Shown: positions 18,413-27,184, counted from the first letter of the stretch. The stretch is DNA of 61,970 bases from Loigolactobacillus zhaoyuanensis (GCF_003946385.1 NZ_RHOE01000010.1:1-61970), one strand, 5' to 3'. The notes: generated by a model from the sequence alone, not told the origin. Numbers and translations are program-made.

Positions 18413-19281
18413 GATTCCTCCTCAACGCCTAGTAGATCCAAAAGACGATTTAAATCCGCCGTCGACAAATAATTGATTTCGATCTTGCCTTTATCACCAT
18501 GAGCAGCAATATTAACTTTAGTGCCAAAATGCTGTTGCAGTCGATTTTCACTGACTTTTAGATAAGGTGATTTAACTGGTTGCGGCGCTGGCTTAACCGG
18601 TTTAGCCGCATTTAATTGACTGACTAAACGCTCCAGCTCGCGCACCGTTAATTGTTCTTTGATCGTCCGTTGCGCGACGGTAACCATTTTACTTTTATCT
18701 TTTAAGCCTAAAAGCGTCCGTGCTTGGCCCATCGACAGCGCCTGCGCTTCAACCAACTTTTTCACTGGCGCCGGTAATGTTAGCAGCCGTAAATAGTTAG
18801 CGATATACGGGCGACTTTTACCTAAGCGCGTGGCGACTTGCTCTTGCGTCAAATGTAGCTTCTTCATCAGCATATCATAGGCGGCCGCTTCTTCCAATGG
18901 GTTCAGATCTTCACGTTGTAAATTCTCTAACACCGCGATCTCCATCATTAGTGATTCGTCGACTTTGCGCACCAGCGCCGGAATTTCTGTTTTATCAGCT
19001 AACTTAGACGCACGAAAACGCCGTTCACCAGCAATTAATTCGTACCCGCTAATACTTTTACGCACAATGATCGGCTGAAATACGCCATTTTCCTTGATCG
19101 ATGCAGCAAGTTCTTGTAACGCCGTTTCGTCAAATTGACGCCGTGGTTGGTATGGATTTGGACGAATTTCACTTAAAGCGATCATCGTGACTTGTTCGCT
19201 GGCTTGCGGCGTAGTGAAATCATCAAAATCACTGAACAGCGCATCCATGCCGCGGCCAAGACTTTTATTTTGCTTATTCAT
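18409..19281 (-). CDS. parB: Chromosome-partitioning protein ParB (Spo0J)
   Basis: A 290-residue CTP-dependent clamp that loads at parS and recruits SMC near the origin. The N-terminal ParA-stimulating segment LGRGMDALFSDF, the CTP-binding GERRFRASKLA, and a central HTH (TQEQVATRLGKSRPYIANYLRLL) are present, with a C-terminal dimerisation domain. It overlaps parA by 8 bases. No Noc paralogue lies between rsmG and parA. Confidence 0.93.
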   Translation of the reverse strand: MNKQNKSLGRGMDALFSDFDDFTTPQASEQVTMIALSEIRPNPYQPRRQFDETALQELAASIKENGVFQPIIVRKSISGYELIAGERRFRASKLADKTEIPALVRKVDESLMMEIAVLENLQREDLNPLEEAAAYDMLMKKLHLTQEQVATRLGKSRPYIANYLRLLTLPAPVKKLVEAQALSMGQARTLLGLKDKSKMVTVAQRTIKEQLTVRELERLVSQLNAAKPVKPAPQPVKSPYLKVSENRLQQHFGTKVNIAAHGDKGKIEINYLSTADLNRLLDLLGVEEES

Positions 19282-20038
19282 GGGCAGCTAACACTTCCTT
19301 CGCCAATAAATCGTAGACTTCTGCGCCTTTAGAGCGTTTATCGTAGTCGATCACCGGTAGGCCATGACTAGGAGCTTCCGACAAACGTACATTGCGTGGA
19401 ATGATCGTTTGGTATACTTGTTGCGGGAAAAATTTGCGCACTTCGGCGACAACTTCCGCACCTAAGTTAGTCCGCGCATCATACATCGTTAACAAGACGC
19501 CCTCAATTTGTAAATTCGGATTGAAATGCTTCTGGACTAATTTAATCGTATGTAACAACTGACTTAAGCCCTCCAAAGCGTAATATTCGCTTTGAACTGG
19601 GATCAGAATGCTGTCACTAGCGGTAAAGGCGTTGATCGTCAGATTACCTAACGCTGGCGGGCAATCGATCAAAATATAGTCGTATTGCTCACGAGCAGGC
19701 GCCAAACTTAGTTTTAAGCGCGATTCACGCGCCATCAAATTGGTCAGCTCGATCTCGGCACCGGCCAGTTGAATCGTTGCCGGCACAATATCTAAGTTGG
19801 CTCGCTGTGTATGCTGAATTGCTTGTTCTAATGGGTATTCATCGATCAACACATTATAAATATCATGTTCAATATGGCTTTTTTCAATCCCAACGCCACT
19901 GGTTGCATTCCCTTGTGCATCGGCATCCACCAGTAACACTTGTGCGCCAAGTTCAGCCAAACAAGCGCCTAAATTGATCGCGGTGGTCGTCTTACCGACA
20001 CCACCTTTTTGATTCGCGATGGCGATCACTTGTGCCAT
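19274..20038 (-). CDS. parA: Chromosome-partitioning ATPase ParA (Soj)
   Basis: A 254-residue deviant Walker A ATPase. The P-loop is QKGGVGKTTTAINLGA, Walker A' is VDADAQGNAT, and Walker B is YILIDCPPALGNLT. It binds DNA as an ATP dimer and is recycled by ParB. It follows rsmG by 27 bases and overlaps parB. GGAAAGGAA is upstream of its ATG. Confidence 0.95.
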   Translation of the reverse strand: MAQVIAIANQKGGVGKTTTAINLGACLAELGAQVLLVDADAQGNATSGVGIEKSHIEHDIYNVLIDEYPLEQAIQHTQRANLDIVPATIQLAGAEIELTNLMARESRLKLSLAPAREQYDYILIDCPPALGNLTINAFTASDSILIPVQSEYYALEGLSQLLHTIKLVQKHFNPNLQIEGVLLTMYDARTNLGAEVVAEVRKFFPQQVYQTIIPRNVRLSEAPSHGLPVIDYDKRSKGAEVYDLLAKEVLAAHE

Positions 20039-20065
20039 AAATTCAGTTCCTTTCCTATATAGAAA

Positions 20066-20800
20066 TTAATCAGCCGCAACTAATGGTTCCCGATTCGGGA
20101 TTCCAGCACGCCGCGGATAACTTTTCGGTGTCTGCCGCTTTTTATCGATAACGATCAAATGACGCTGATCACCTGTTTCTGGCAGCGTAAAGGCGGTGGT
20201 TGCGTTAAGTTTGCCACCAAGTTTGCTGATCGCATAGTCAGCTTCCGTCAACTCGTCATCCGGTAATTGCCCTTTCAGCGCCACAAACTGGCCGCCTTTT
20301 TTCACTAAAGGTAGACATAATTCGCTGAGCACGTTCAACCGTGCGACTGCGCGCGCCGTGACTAAATCGTACTGTTCCCGATGTTCACTGCGTTTAGCGC
20401 CAAACGTTTCGGCACGATCATGATAAAACGCCACTTGGTCTAAGTCTAGTTCGGCGGCTAATTGGTTGAGAAAGTTGATGCGCTTGTTCAGGGAATCAAC
20501 GATTGTTACTTGCAACTGGGGGAAGACGATTTTTAGCGGAATCGATGGAAACCCAGCGCCGGCACCGATATCACAAATAGTCAACGGCTGTTCGCGTAAT
20601 GCTGCCAAGTAAAAACTAGGCGTTAGTGAATCGTAAAAATGTTTCAAATAAACTTCAGGTTCTGCGGTAATATTGGTCAGGTTCATTTGTTGATTAACCG
20701 TCACCAACACTTCAAAATAACGGTGGAACTGCGCCATTTGTTGGCTGGATAGGTCAATACCTTGGTCAGCCAAGGTCGCCTGAAAAGTAGTCGGAGTCAT
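20066..20800 (-). CDS. rsmG: 16S rRNA m7G527 methyltransferase RsmG
   Basis: A 244-residue SAM-dependent methyltransferase modifying G527 of 16S rRNA; loss gives low-level streptomycin resistance in several species. The SAM motif is [15 protein letters not shown], and [10 protein letters not shown] is the conserved catalytic-region motif. It is the first gene of the rsmG-parA-parB run, downstream of an unusual inverted repeat at 20844. Confidence 0.94.
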   Translation of the reverse strand: MTPTTFQATLADQGIDLSSQQMAQFHRYFEVLVTVNQQMNLTNITAEPEVYLKHFYDSLTPSFYLAALREQPLTICDIGAGAGFPSIPLKIVFPQLQVTIVDSLNKRINFLNQLAAELDLDQVAFYHDRAETFGAKRSEHREQYDLVTARAVARLNVLSELCLPLVKKGGQFVALKGQLPDDELTEADYAISKLGGKLNATTAFTLPETGDQRHLIVIDKKRQTPKSYPRRAGIPNREPLVAAD

Positions 20801-20843
20801 TGCTGCCGCCCTCTCTAAATCATGTTAATTTAAGCATTAGTTT

Positions 20844-20865
20844 CGTGAAACATTTGTGTTTCACG
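20844..20865. promoter_or_regulatory. Inverted repeat of parS half-site sequence upstream of rsmG-parAB
   Basis: CGTGAAACA TTTG TGTTTCACG is a perfect 9-bp inverted repeat. Each arm equals one half of the canonical ParB site (TGTTTCACGTGAAACA), but the halves are in reverse order and separated, so it is not a standard parS. It lies 44 bases upstream of the rsmG start, where it could affect the promoter or act as a ParB contact. Confidence 0.5.
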
Positions 20866-20933
20866 TACCTACTAACTGTACCGAAAATTAACGTTAAATG
20901 CAAGTCGATTCTAGGCTGCATTTGAAAACTCGT

Positions 20934-21380
20934 TCACTTGCTATTTTCCGATTCGCCTAGTGCAAATCGTGTTGCTTGTAATGTATAATTAGCCGGCTGT
21001 GCACTAGCATTATCTTTGATGATCTGAAATCCTAAATGCGCATAAAAATCCAATGCGACTTGATTACTTTTGACACATTTTAAACGCAATAATTTATGCC
21101 GCCGCTGTTGTAATGTCTGCAATAGCGCACGACCAACGCCTTGCCTTTGTGCAGCTGGCGTCACGATCAAAAGGTGAACGAAGCTAGCAGCTGGTTGAAA
21201 AGCGGCAAAGCCACAGATCACGCCCCTATTTTCTGCGACCACTAATTGTTCACCTTTGGTTTCCTTTTGTAGATCAGCCAACTGCGGTGCCGCCAGCCAA
21301 GTAAAAGTCTGTTGGCGCACTTGCAGATAAATTTGCGCTAACTGGGGTAAATCAGCTTTTGTTGCCTGCCGAATTAACAT
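20934..21380 (-). CDS. GNAT family N-acetyltransferase
   Basis: A 148-residue acetyl-CoA-dependent acetyltransferase fold. The acetyl-CoA loop is PAAQRQGVGRALLQTL, and NQVALDFYAHLGFQ is the typical C-terminal motif. ATG 21380 (MLIRQATKADL) is preferred over an upstream start because AAGGAGG is spaced eight bases from it. The substrate cannot be predicted. Confidence 0.85.
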   Translation of the reverse strand: MLIRQATKADLPQLAQIYLQVRQQTFTWLAAPQLADLQKETKGEQLVVAENRGVICGFAAFQPAASFVHLLIVTPAAQRQGVGRALLQTLQQRRHKLLRLKCVKSNQVALDFYAHLGFQIIKDNASAQPANYTLQATRFALGESENSK

Positions 21381-21476
21381 AAGTAACGCCTCCTTCATTT
21401 CATAAAAATATAGCTTTTTTAATAATGTAGCATAAATAGGTTGAAATAGTGGTTCATTTAGTCATCTACGTGAATA

Positions 21477-21502
21477 AAAAAAGCCTGCACTAAGGCAGAC
21501 TG
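21477..21502 (-). terminator. Terminator after the aquaporin gene
   Basis: On the minus strand AGTCTGC pairs with GCAGGCT and is followed by seven T residues, nine bases after the aquaporin stop. Confidence 0.8.
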
Positions 21503-21510
21503 TAAAGAAT

Positions 21511-22227
21511 TTAGCTAATTCCGAAAAAGGCGTGCATGAACAATGCGGCACAGGCAGCACCAACAAATGGTGCGATCCCTGGTACGATAATGCCATATTG
21601 CCAATCGCTATCAGCTTTATTTTTAATTGGTAAAATTGCGTGGGCGATTCTTGGTCCCATATCACGGGCTAAATTCATCGCGAATCCAGTTGGGCCGCCT
21701 AAGCCCATCCCAATTGCCCAAACCAGCAAACCAACACCAATTGGCACGATCCCTGGTGTTTTAACTTGCGAAATTGCTAGAATTCCAGAAATAAAGATAA
21801 AAGTATCAAAGAATTCGACAAAGAAATTACGCGGCAAGTTACGGACAGCTGGTGCCGTGGAGAACAAGTTACGGATCGTGATCGGTGAAACTTCATTTTC
21901 GGAAGCTTTAAAGTGATCAGCATACATGACCCAAACGATCATCGCGCCGACAACACCGCCTAATACTTCGGCAACTGAGTAGGGAATAAATAATGACCAT
22001 TCTATGTTCCCAAGTAAACATTGCGCCAGCACCATCGCTGGGTTGATCGAAACATCGCCGAAAATAAACAGCGCAATCGTGATCCCAAAGCCCCAAGTCG
22101 TGATTGCAAAAATATGACCAGAGCCCCGATACTTAGTTCCTTTTAAAACCTCACTACAATGCACGCCAACACCAAAAATAATCATAAGCGCAGTTCCCAT
22201 GAATTCTGCTAATAACTGATGAACCAA
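21511..22227 (-). CDS. GlpF-type aquaporin, candidate lactate/glycerol channel
   Basis: A 238-residue MIP channel with six helices and two half-helices. The first NPA is intact (SINPAMVLAQ), while the second is NLA (GFAMNLARDMGPR). GlpF-type channels pass glycerol, water, or in lactobacilli (LarD) lactic acid. The next gene upstream on the same strand is a 2-hydroxyacid oxidase, so lactate is a reasonable candidate. GGAGG precedes ATG 22227. A 365-base gap with hairpins separates it from the oxidase. Confidence 0.85.
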   Translation of the reverse strand: MVHQLLAEFMGTALMIIFGVGVHCSEVLKGTKYRGSGHIFAITTWGFGITIALFIFGDVSINPAMVLAQCLLGNIEWSLFIPYSVAEVLGGVVGAMIVWVMYADHFKASENEVSPITIRNLFSTAPAVRNLPRNFFVEFFDTFIFISGILAISQVKTPGIVPIGVGLLVWAIGMGLGGPTGFAMNLARDMGPRIAHAILPIKNKADSDWQYGIIVPGIAPFVGAACAALFMHAFFGIS

Positions 22228-22273
22228 AATTTTTCCTCCTGAATTTAAACGCGTACAGGTTGCAGCACACTGA

Positions 22274-22348
22274 TCAACTGTCTAGTAACAGCCAAAACAG
22301 CACGCCGCCAACGCCACCCGCGTTATTTTTGATGGTCGATCCAGGCAT
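22274..22348 (-). CDS. Possible 24-residue hydrophobic peptide in the aquaporin leader
   Basis: ATG 22348 opens a frame of 24 codons, MPGSTIKNNAGG, then GVGGVLFWLLLDS. It lies between a terminator-like hairpin and the aquaporin start. There is no convincing Shine-Dalgarno sequence, so translation is doubtful. I list it because the polar N-terminus plus hydrophobic tail is not random-looking. Confidence 0.2.
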   Translation of the reverse strand: MPGSTIKNNAGGVGGVLFWLLLDS

Positions 22349-22357
22349 TTTGGCAAC

Positions 22358-22385
22358 AAAAAAGCAGCCCTGGTACCGGCTGTCC
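22358..22385 (-). terminator. Terminator-like hairpin in the leader of the aquaporin gene
   Basis: On the minus strand CAGCC GGTACCAG GGCTG is followed by C and six T residues. Since a separate terminator already follows the oxidase gene (22549-22578), this one, about 130 bases before the aquaporin start, may be an attenuator. The rest of the gap has no other feature I can name. Confidence 0.55.
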
Positions 22386-22548
22386 GCTTAGTCTATCATT
22401 TATGTATAAATTCAAGAAGCTTTGTTTAGACTAACATATAGCGCTGTTTACCTATTTGCATGAAAACCACCTGCATAACCATACCATAGTTTCAGTGGGG
22501 ATAATAGATGATTCCGTTTTCATGGCTGAAATATTTTACGCCATACAA

Positions 22549-22578
22549 AAAGAGCTCAGCAAGTATGCCAAGCTCCCA
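22549..22578 (-). terminator. Terminator after the FAD-linked oxidase gene
   Basis: On the minus strand GAGCT pairs with AGCTC, extended by GCA/TGC, and runs into five T residues. It begins 15 bases beyond the oxidase stop. Confidence 0.7.
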
Positions 22579-22592
22579 CAAAAAGCTAACGA

Positions 22593-23987
22593 TCAATCAA
22601 TTTTACGACCTGGATTTAATAAATTCATTGGGTCGAGCAATGCCTTAATTTGATGCTGTAATTGATCAACGTTTTCGCCAAGTTCTTCATTATTCCACTG
22701 ATTCTTCAATAAACCAACGGCATGTTCTCCAGAAATTGTCCCACCTAAGCGCAACGCTTCGCGGAACATTAATTGTAGGGCCTTAGTCACCTTAGCAGGG
22801 ACTTCAGTCTGTTCTTTGGGCCAAATCAAGGTTGGATGAACGTTGCCATCGCCTGCGTGCCCTGCCGTATAAATTTCAACATCTAGCTCTTTCGCAATTT
22901 TAGCAATGTAATCCATCATGTTAGCTAGCTGCGATAACGGTACCGCCATATCTTCCATTACATGACTACCATTAGCGAAAACAGCAGGTAACATGTCTTG
23001 GCGTAGCTTCAAGATTGCTGCTTGTTCCTCTGGATCGCTGGTAACACTGATATGCTGAGCGTCGAAATTAGCTAAAATTCCCTGTACTCGCTGCAACGCT
23101 TCAGCACCGCCATTATCCAAACGTAAAATCAGCAAGGCACCATTGCCTTGGGCATAATGAGTGCCTTCATAACGATCTAACGCCGCAACTGTTGGGCCAT
23201 CTAGTGCCTCCAACATAGCTGGATAGACACCAGAAGCACGAATCTCAGTTACCGCAGCAGCTAATGTTTTCATATCGGAGAAAAAGGCCATCCCAGTGAT
23301 CGGCTGTCCTAACGGAATCGGCATTAATTTAACCGTCACTTCAGTAATAACGCCCAAAGTTCCTTCTGAACCAACAAATAGTTGCGTTAAATTATAGCCA
23401 AACGCTTGCTTTAAAGTCCGATGACCTAACGATAACTCACGGCCATCCGCCAAAATAACCTTTAAACCGAGTACGTTATCACGGGTCGCACCGTATTTGA
23501 CCGTGCTCATTCCACCCGCATTAGTCGCTGTATTACCACCAACAGCTGAAATTGGTTTAGAACCTGGATCTGGTGCGTAAAACATACCTACTTCGCGAGC
23601 CGCATTATCTAAATCTTGATTGATCACACCAGGCTGAACAACCGCGACCTGATCAGCACGATTGACCTCAATAATTTTGTTCATGCGCCGCGTTGATAAA
23701 AGTAACGCATGATCTTCGCCGTCCGAACCGGAAACCGTGCTAGTCGCAGTTGCTTGCGGGATCACTGGTAGATGGAACTTGCGTGCAGTTTGTAAAACCC
23801 CTTGAATATCAGCTGTATCAGCGACTTCAATGTAAGCCAATAACTGACCAGAACCAGCGCCCATACCATATTTACCGGCTTGGTGCGGTGCTAATTCTGC
23901 AGCAGTTGTAATCACGGTTGCGTGTGGTGCATGTATCTTTAAAAACTCAATAATTTCATCATCTGTATAAGCTGGGAAAAAGGCCAT
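22593..23987 (-). CDS. FAD-linked 2-hydroxyacid oxidase/dehydrogenase (GlcD / D-lactate dehydrogenase type)
   Basis: A 464-residue flavoenzyme of the VAO family: a PCMH-type FAD-binding domain (residues ~40-220) and a FAD-oxidase C domain with GHAGDGNVHPTL and the C-terminal GEHAVGLLKNQW. Such enzymes oxidise glycolate or D-lactate. No iron-sulfur partner subunit lies beside it. Its neighbour on the same strand is an aquaporin-type channel that could carry the substrate. AGGAAG precedes ATG 23987. Confidence 0.87.
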   Translation of the reverse strand: MAFFPAYTDDEIIEFLKIHAPHATVITTAAELAPHQAGKYGMGAGSGQLLAYIEVADTADIQGVLQTARKFHLPVIPQATATSTVSGSDGEDHALLLSTRRMNKIIEVNRADQVAVVQPGVINQDLDNAAREVGMFYAPDPGSKPISAVGGNTATNAGGMSTVKYGATRDNVLGLKVILADGRELSLGHRTLKQAFGYNLTQLFVGSEGTLGVITEVTVKLMPIPLGQPITGMAFFSDMKTLAAAVTEIRASGVYPAMLEALDGPTVAALDRYEGTHYAQGNGALLILRLDNGGAEALQRVQGILANFDAQHISVTSDPEEQAAILKLRQDMLPAVFANGSHVMEDMAVPLSQLANMMDYIAKIAKELDVEIYTAGHAGDGNVHPTLIWPKEQTEVPAKVTKALQLMFREALRLGGTISGEHAVGLLKNQWNNEELGENVDQLQHQIKALLDPMNLLNPGRKID

Positions 23988-24172
23988 TTTTAAAACTTCC
24001 TTTCGTGATAAGTGAAGCGTTATCCTTTAATACTTAAAGTATAAAGGTTACAAAAAGTAAGTGCAATAAATTTATCTGACTTTTTTTATTATCAGCTGAT
24101 TTTTGTTAAGAACTTGACCGTTTATCAGCCAACGCTCATACTTAAATTAGACATGCATAGGGAGATGTTTTT

Positions 24173-24409
24173 TTGAATACTAATACAAATAACGCGATTC
24201 ACCGTGGTTGGAATAAACGGATCGTTACCGGCAAAACATTGGCTGAATGTGATGAACACTTGGTCACCTACCTTAATCAACAAGATTACGGTTCCGGTGA
24301 ATTTATCGTTTTGCATGAAGATGACGGTAAAAATATTAATACTGGTTACAAATTACCAGATGGCGACGTTTGTTACATTAGCTTCATGACTTATTCTAGT
24401 CGCCTATAA
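24173..24409 (+). CDS. Hypothetical small protein
   Basis: A 78-residue soluble protein beginning at TTG 24173, chosen because AGGGAGATG lies just upstream. The sequence includes RGWNKRIVTGKTLAECDEHL and ends YISFMTYSSRL. No membrane segment or known motif is visible. It is followed directly by the first copy of repeat family A. Confidence 0.55.
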   Translation: MNTNTNNAIHRGWNKRIVTGKTLAECDEHLVTYLNQQDYGSGEFIVLHEDDGKNINTGYKLPDGDVCYISFMTYSSRL

Positions 24410-24469
24410 AAGTAACGTTACAGAGGTGGCACCATAATTTCAGGTTCTTTCTGAAAGGTGGCTGTCTTG

Positions 24470-25173
24470 TTAACTCGTAGGCAGAGTTAGTTTGGTGCCA
24501 TTCCGGCGCTGGCGTATGGAACGCGTGCGACTTGAACTTGGTGGTCTTTGCCTTAGTTCAATCGACAACGGGAAGCAAGATCTGTTTAGCGGTTAAGCGC
24601 TAGTTTTGACACTTGTTAATTTAGTTGTTAGAAACGGGCGACAGTGCGACTTGAACTTGGCAGTTTCCGCCATAGTTCAATCGACAACGGGAAGCAAGAT
24701 CTGTTTAGCAAATAAGTGCTAGTTTCTGATACTTGTCGAACTTAGTTGTTAAGAACAAGCGATAGTGGCGCGTTGGCAGTCTTAGAACACTATTTAATTG
24801 ATTAGGCTTAATCGTCTTAGGTAATTCAATTAGGATCAATCGCCAATTGTTAGGGGCTCGCAGTTGTAAAAATAGAATATCTAAGCTTAAAACACCGGCA
24901 AAACAGTTAAAAGCTGTTTTGCCGGTGTTTTTATATTCTGATTATCACTAACTTTGCCACTTAGACAACCAATAATTGAATGTTCAACCATTGCCTGCTG
25001 GAATGGAGTCGCCAGTGGACCAGATGTGCCGATAGTTCTTGATGGCGGTCTGTGCCATTTAGAACTATGCGTGGCTGGCGAGATCCATTTTTTCGTCCGC
25101 TTTTGGGTTTATCTTAGGAAAAATTAGCTCGCCAACGCGCCACTCGTTCCGTCCACTGGCGCCGAAATGGAAG
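24470..25173. repeat. Dispersed non-coding element family A, copy 1
   Basis: About 704 bases. In order: a conserved head TTAACTCGTAGGCAG, two tandem units (24525-24643, 24644-24764) each with a TTGAACT..AGTTCAA hairpin, a linker, a long hairpin with T-tail (24890-24932), a predicted three-way junction (25010-25161), and an end that is an imperfect inverted copy of the head (CCATTCCGGCGC against CCATTTCGGCGC on the other strand). No reading frame is conserved between copies. It fills most of the gap 24410-25351. Confidence 0.85.
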
Positions 25174-25351
25174 CCAATTGATTCTGCTTACAGCACAACT
25201 TTAGATTTTAATTGCCGATTGGACTTATTGCCTAAGTACGCCAAGCCCAGTCACATCGTTCATACCAAAATATACTAAAATAAGGTGGTATAATTAAATC
25301 AATTCGCAGCACCCGAAAAAGTTATTTGTGAAGTAGAGAGGAATGATATTC

Positions 25352-26122
25352 GTGCAACCACAACGAGTTCTTGATTTAGAGGGCGGTATTAACTTTCGTG
25401 AATTAGGTGGCTATCCCACTACTGACGGTCGTCAGGTCAAATGGCAAAAAATAATGCGTGCCGGCGGCTTGGATGAGCTAACACCAAGCGATATTGCGGC
25501 ATTGGGTAATTATGGTTTGCGTTATGATATTGATCTGCGCTCCGAGCATGAAATGACTACATTTCCCGATCGGCTACCCGCAAAAACTGAGTTGATCGCG
25601 GCGCCCGTTTATCCGTTTAGCCAGCGCGATTCGCTAAGTGGTCTGAATATTCAATTGAAAGAGCCACAATGGGCTATGTTCTCACAGGTCTACCAACAAA
25701 TGATCGCTGATCCACATCCCCAACAAGCTTGGCGCGCAATTTTTCAGGCCATGCTTGACGCAACAAGTGCCCGCGAAAGTGTGGTCTTTCATTGTGCAGC
25801 CGGTAAAGATCGCACTGGTGTCGGTGCGATGCTAGTACTCAGCGCGCTTAAAGTCGTGCCAGAAATTATCAAGCGCGATTATCTGTTGACCAACCAAATT
25901 TTCAGTGCTGATACCCGTCAAAGTATTGAACAAATTGTGGCGCAAAACGAACATGACGCTTTAACCAATCGGATGAATCAAACTTTATCAGTAGAAGACG
26001 CTAACTTTGAGGCAGTTTTTGCCACGATTCAGGCGTTTGGTGGAATCGATCGTTATCTGATCAATCAACTAGGCTTTACTGCCGCTGATATTGACACGCT
26101 GCGGACAAATTATTTGGAATGA
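25352..26122 (+). CDS. Tyrosine-protein phosphatase (Tyr_phosphatase3 / IphP type)
   Basis: A 256-residue phosphatase with the active-site loop HCAAGKDRTGVGAM (Cys-x5-Arg plus the following Lys-Asp typical of lipid/protein phosphatases). The N-terminus GGINFRELGGYPTTDGR is the family signature. GTG 25352 is chosen because GAGAGG ends only one base before ATG 25343. TATAAT at 25289-25294 is a likely -10. The next small gene nearly overlaps it. Confidence 0.87.
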   Translation: MQPQRVLDLEGGINFRELGGYPTTDGRQVKWQKIMRAGGLDELTPSDIAALGNYGLRYDIDLRSEHEMTTFPDRLPAKTELIAAPVYPFSQRDSLSGLNIQLKEPQWAMFSQVYQQMIADPHPQQAWRAIFQAMLDATSARESVVFHCAAGKDRTGVGAMLVLSALKVVPEIIKRDYLLTNQIFSADTRQSIEQIVAQNEHDALTNRMNQTLSVEDANFEAVFATIQAFGGIDRYLINQLGFTAADIDTLRTNYLE

Positions 26123-26130
26123 GGTCAATC

Positions 26131-26463
26131 ATGTCACCCAAAATGCTACAACTCCAAAATCAGCTGATTGCTGCTGCCCGCGAGTCACCGCTACTTATTT
26201 TTGAGGCAACTAGTCACAAAGATGGCAGTCGCTTTCGCGAAATCTCAAACCGGCGGCGTTACAAAAGTTTAACTGACATGTTAACAGAAAACTACGATTT
26301 TAAGATTTTAGCAACCGAACTACGCGTTAGTGAAACTGTAGTCCATTGGGCTTTGGCCGAAGCACGACTACATGATGAACCAGAAGACAGCGTTAATAAG
26401 GCCGCATTTAAAAAAGCCACTAACGCCGTTCTACACGAAAATAATATTGCTGAGAATATATAA
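26131..26463 (+). CDS. Hypothetical protein coupled to the phosphatase gene
   Basis: A 110-residue soluble protein, rich in charged residues, without a motif I recognise. A predicted helix-turn-helix-like stretch (LATELRVSETVVHWALAEA) lies near residue 70. ATG 26131 follows GAGGTC; an alternative ATG 26119 overlaps the phosphatase stop. The tight spacing says the two genes are translated together. Confidence 0.6.
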   Translation: MSPKMLQLQNQLIAAARESPLLIFEATSHKDGSRFREISNRRRYKSLTDMLTENYDFKILATELRVSETVVHWALAEARLHDEPEDSVNKAAFKKATNAVLHENNIAENI

Positions 26464-26510
26464 GAAAAGCTTGAAGTTTGGTGTCTATCAACCAAATTTC
26501 AGGCTTTTAT
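26464..26510. terminator. Bidirectional terminator between convergent genes
   Basis: GCTTGAA..TTTGGT pair with ACCAAA..TTCAGGC and are flanked by A and T runs. It lies between the small gene ending at 26463 and carbonic anhydrase ending at 26516 on the minus strand. Confidence 0.75.
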
Positions 26511-26515
26511 GCTGC

Positions 26516-27184
26516 TTAAAATAATGACGAACCAGCACCTAGATCATACCCCATCACTGGTCGTTGATTTAGCGGTTGCAATGCCCGGTTATTATCTTGT
26601 GGGAATAGTTGCCGATACTGCGCTAGCTGCTCAGGCGAAACGGTTAATGGTTCAGCAGCAACAAACCACTCAACCCCTTCGCTGAGCGGCGGCGTTGTTA
26701 ATGAGCCTACATAACGATAAATCAGTCCACGCGTGGGTAGCAACGAAGTGAGTAACACGGCTTCTGGCAGCGGGAGTGCCGTTTTAGGGATAAATGCCGC
26801 TAACAATTGTGCCAGTTGCGGATTTTCTTTACCTAACACTGCAGTGACCGCAATAACCGCCTTTTGGCCCAATGTGTTTTCATGAACAAAATGCCATTCC
26901 ATCACTGGTTTTTGCGCTTCTATTACGTGCTCAGCTGGCGCGTGGAAATGTAACTGCACAAAGCGATAATTTCGATGATCGAGTTTAGCGTATCCTTTTC
27001 CGGCTAGTTGCATATTATTGGCTTGATCACTTAGCGTTTCGCCATAATAAGGAACCTGCCATTCCAACAAGTCAGCGGCCTGGATCACTTGGCTAGAATC
27101 AACGTGCAATGCCACTGGCGACTGTTGTTGACCGCTACTAAACGACCAAGCCGCTTGCTGCATATAATCTAATTTTTCTACCAT
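26516..27184 (-). CDS. Alpha-type carbonic anhydrase
   Basis: A 222-residue alpha-class carbonic anhydrase, interconverting CO2 and bicarbonate. Zinc ligands are in QLHFHAPAEH and EWHFVHE, and SLTTPPLSEGVEW is the family motif. There is no signal peptide, so it should be cytoplasmic, which is unusual for this class. ATG 27184 is chosen; its Shine-Dalgarno AGAGGAAGG is part of repeat family B (27197-27336). Confidence 0.88.
   Translation of the reverse strand: MVEKLDYMQQAAWSFSSGQQQSPVALHVDSSQVIQAADLLEWQVPYYGETLSDQANNMQLAGKGYAKLDHRNYRFVQLHFHAPAEHVIEAQKPVMEWHFVHENTLGQKAVIAVTAVLGKENPQLAQLLAAFIPKTALPLPEAVLLTSLLPTRGLIYRYVGSLTTPPLSEGVEWFVAAEPLTVSPEQLAQYRQLFPQDNNRALQPLNQRPVMGYDLGAGSSLF

Noticed and set aside
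24000-24060. A catabolite-response element-like TGAAGCGTTATC before the oxidase gene
   Set aside because: Spacing between TG and CG is one base short of the cre consensus.
24424-24460. GAGGTGGCACCATAA followed by a TTTCAG/CTGAAA hairpin, resembling a T-box core
   Set aside because: The core lacks the conserved GGGTGGTACC, no stem I exists upstream (a coding frame lies there), and the hairpin has no T-run or downstream gene.
24470-25173. Family A as a CRISPR array
   Set aside because: Units are ~121 bp, directly adjacent without spacers, and no cas genes are present.
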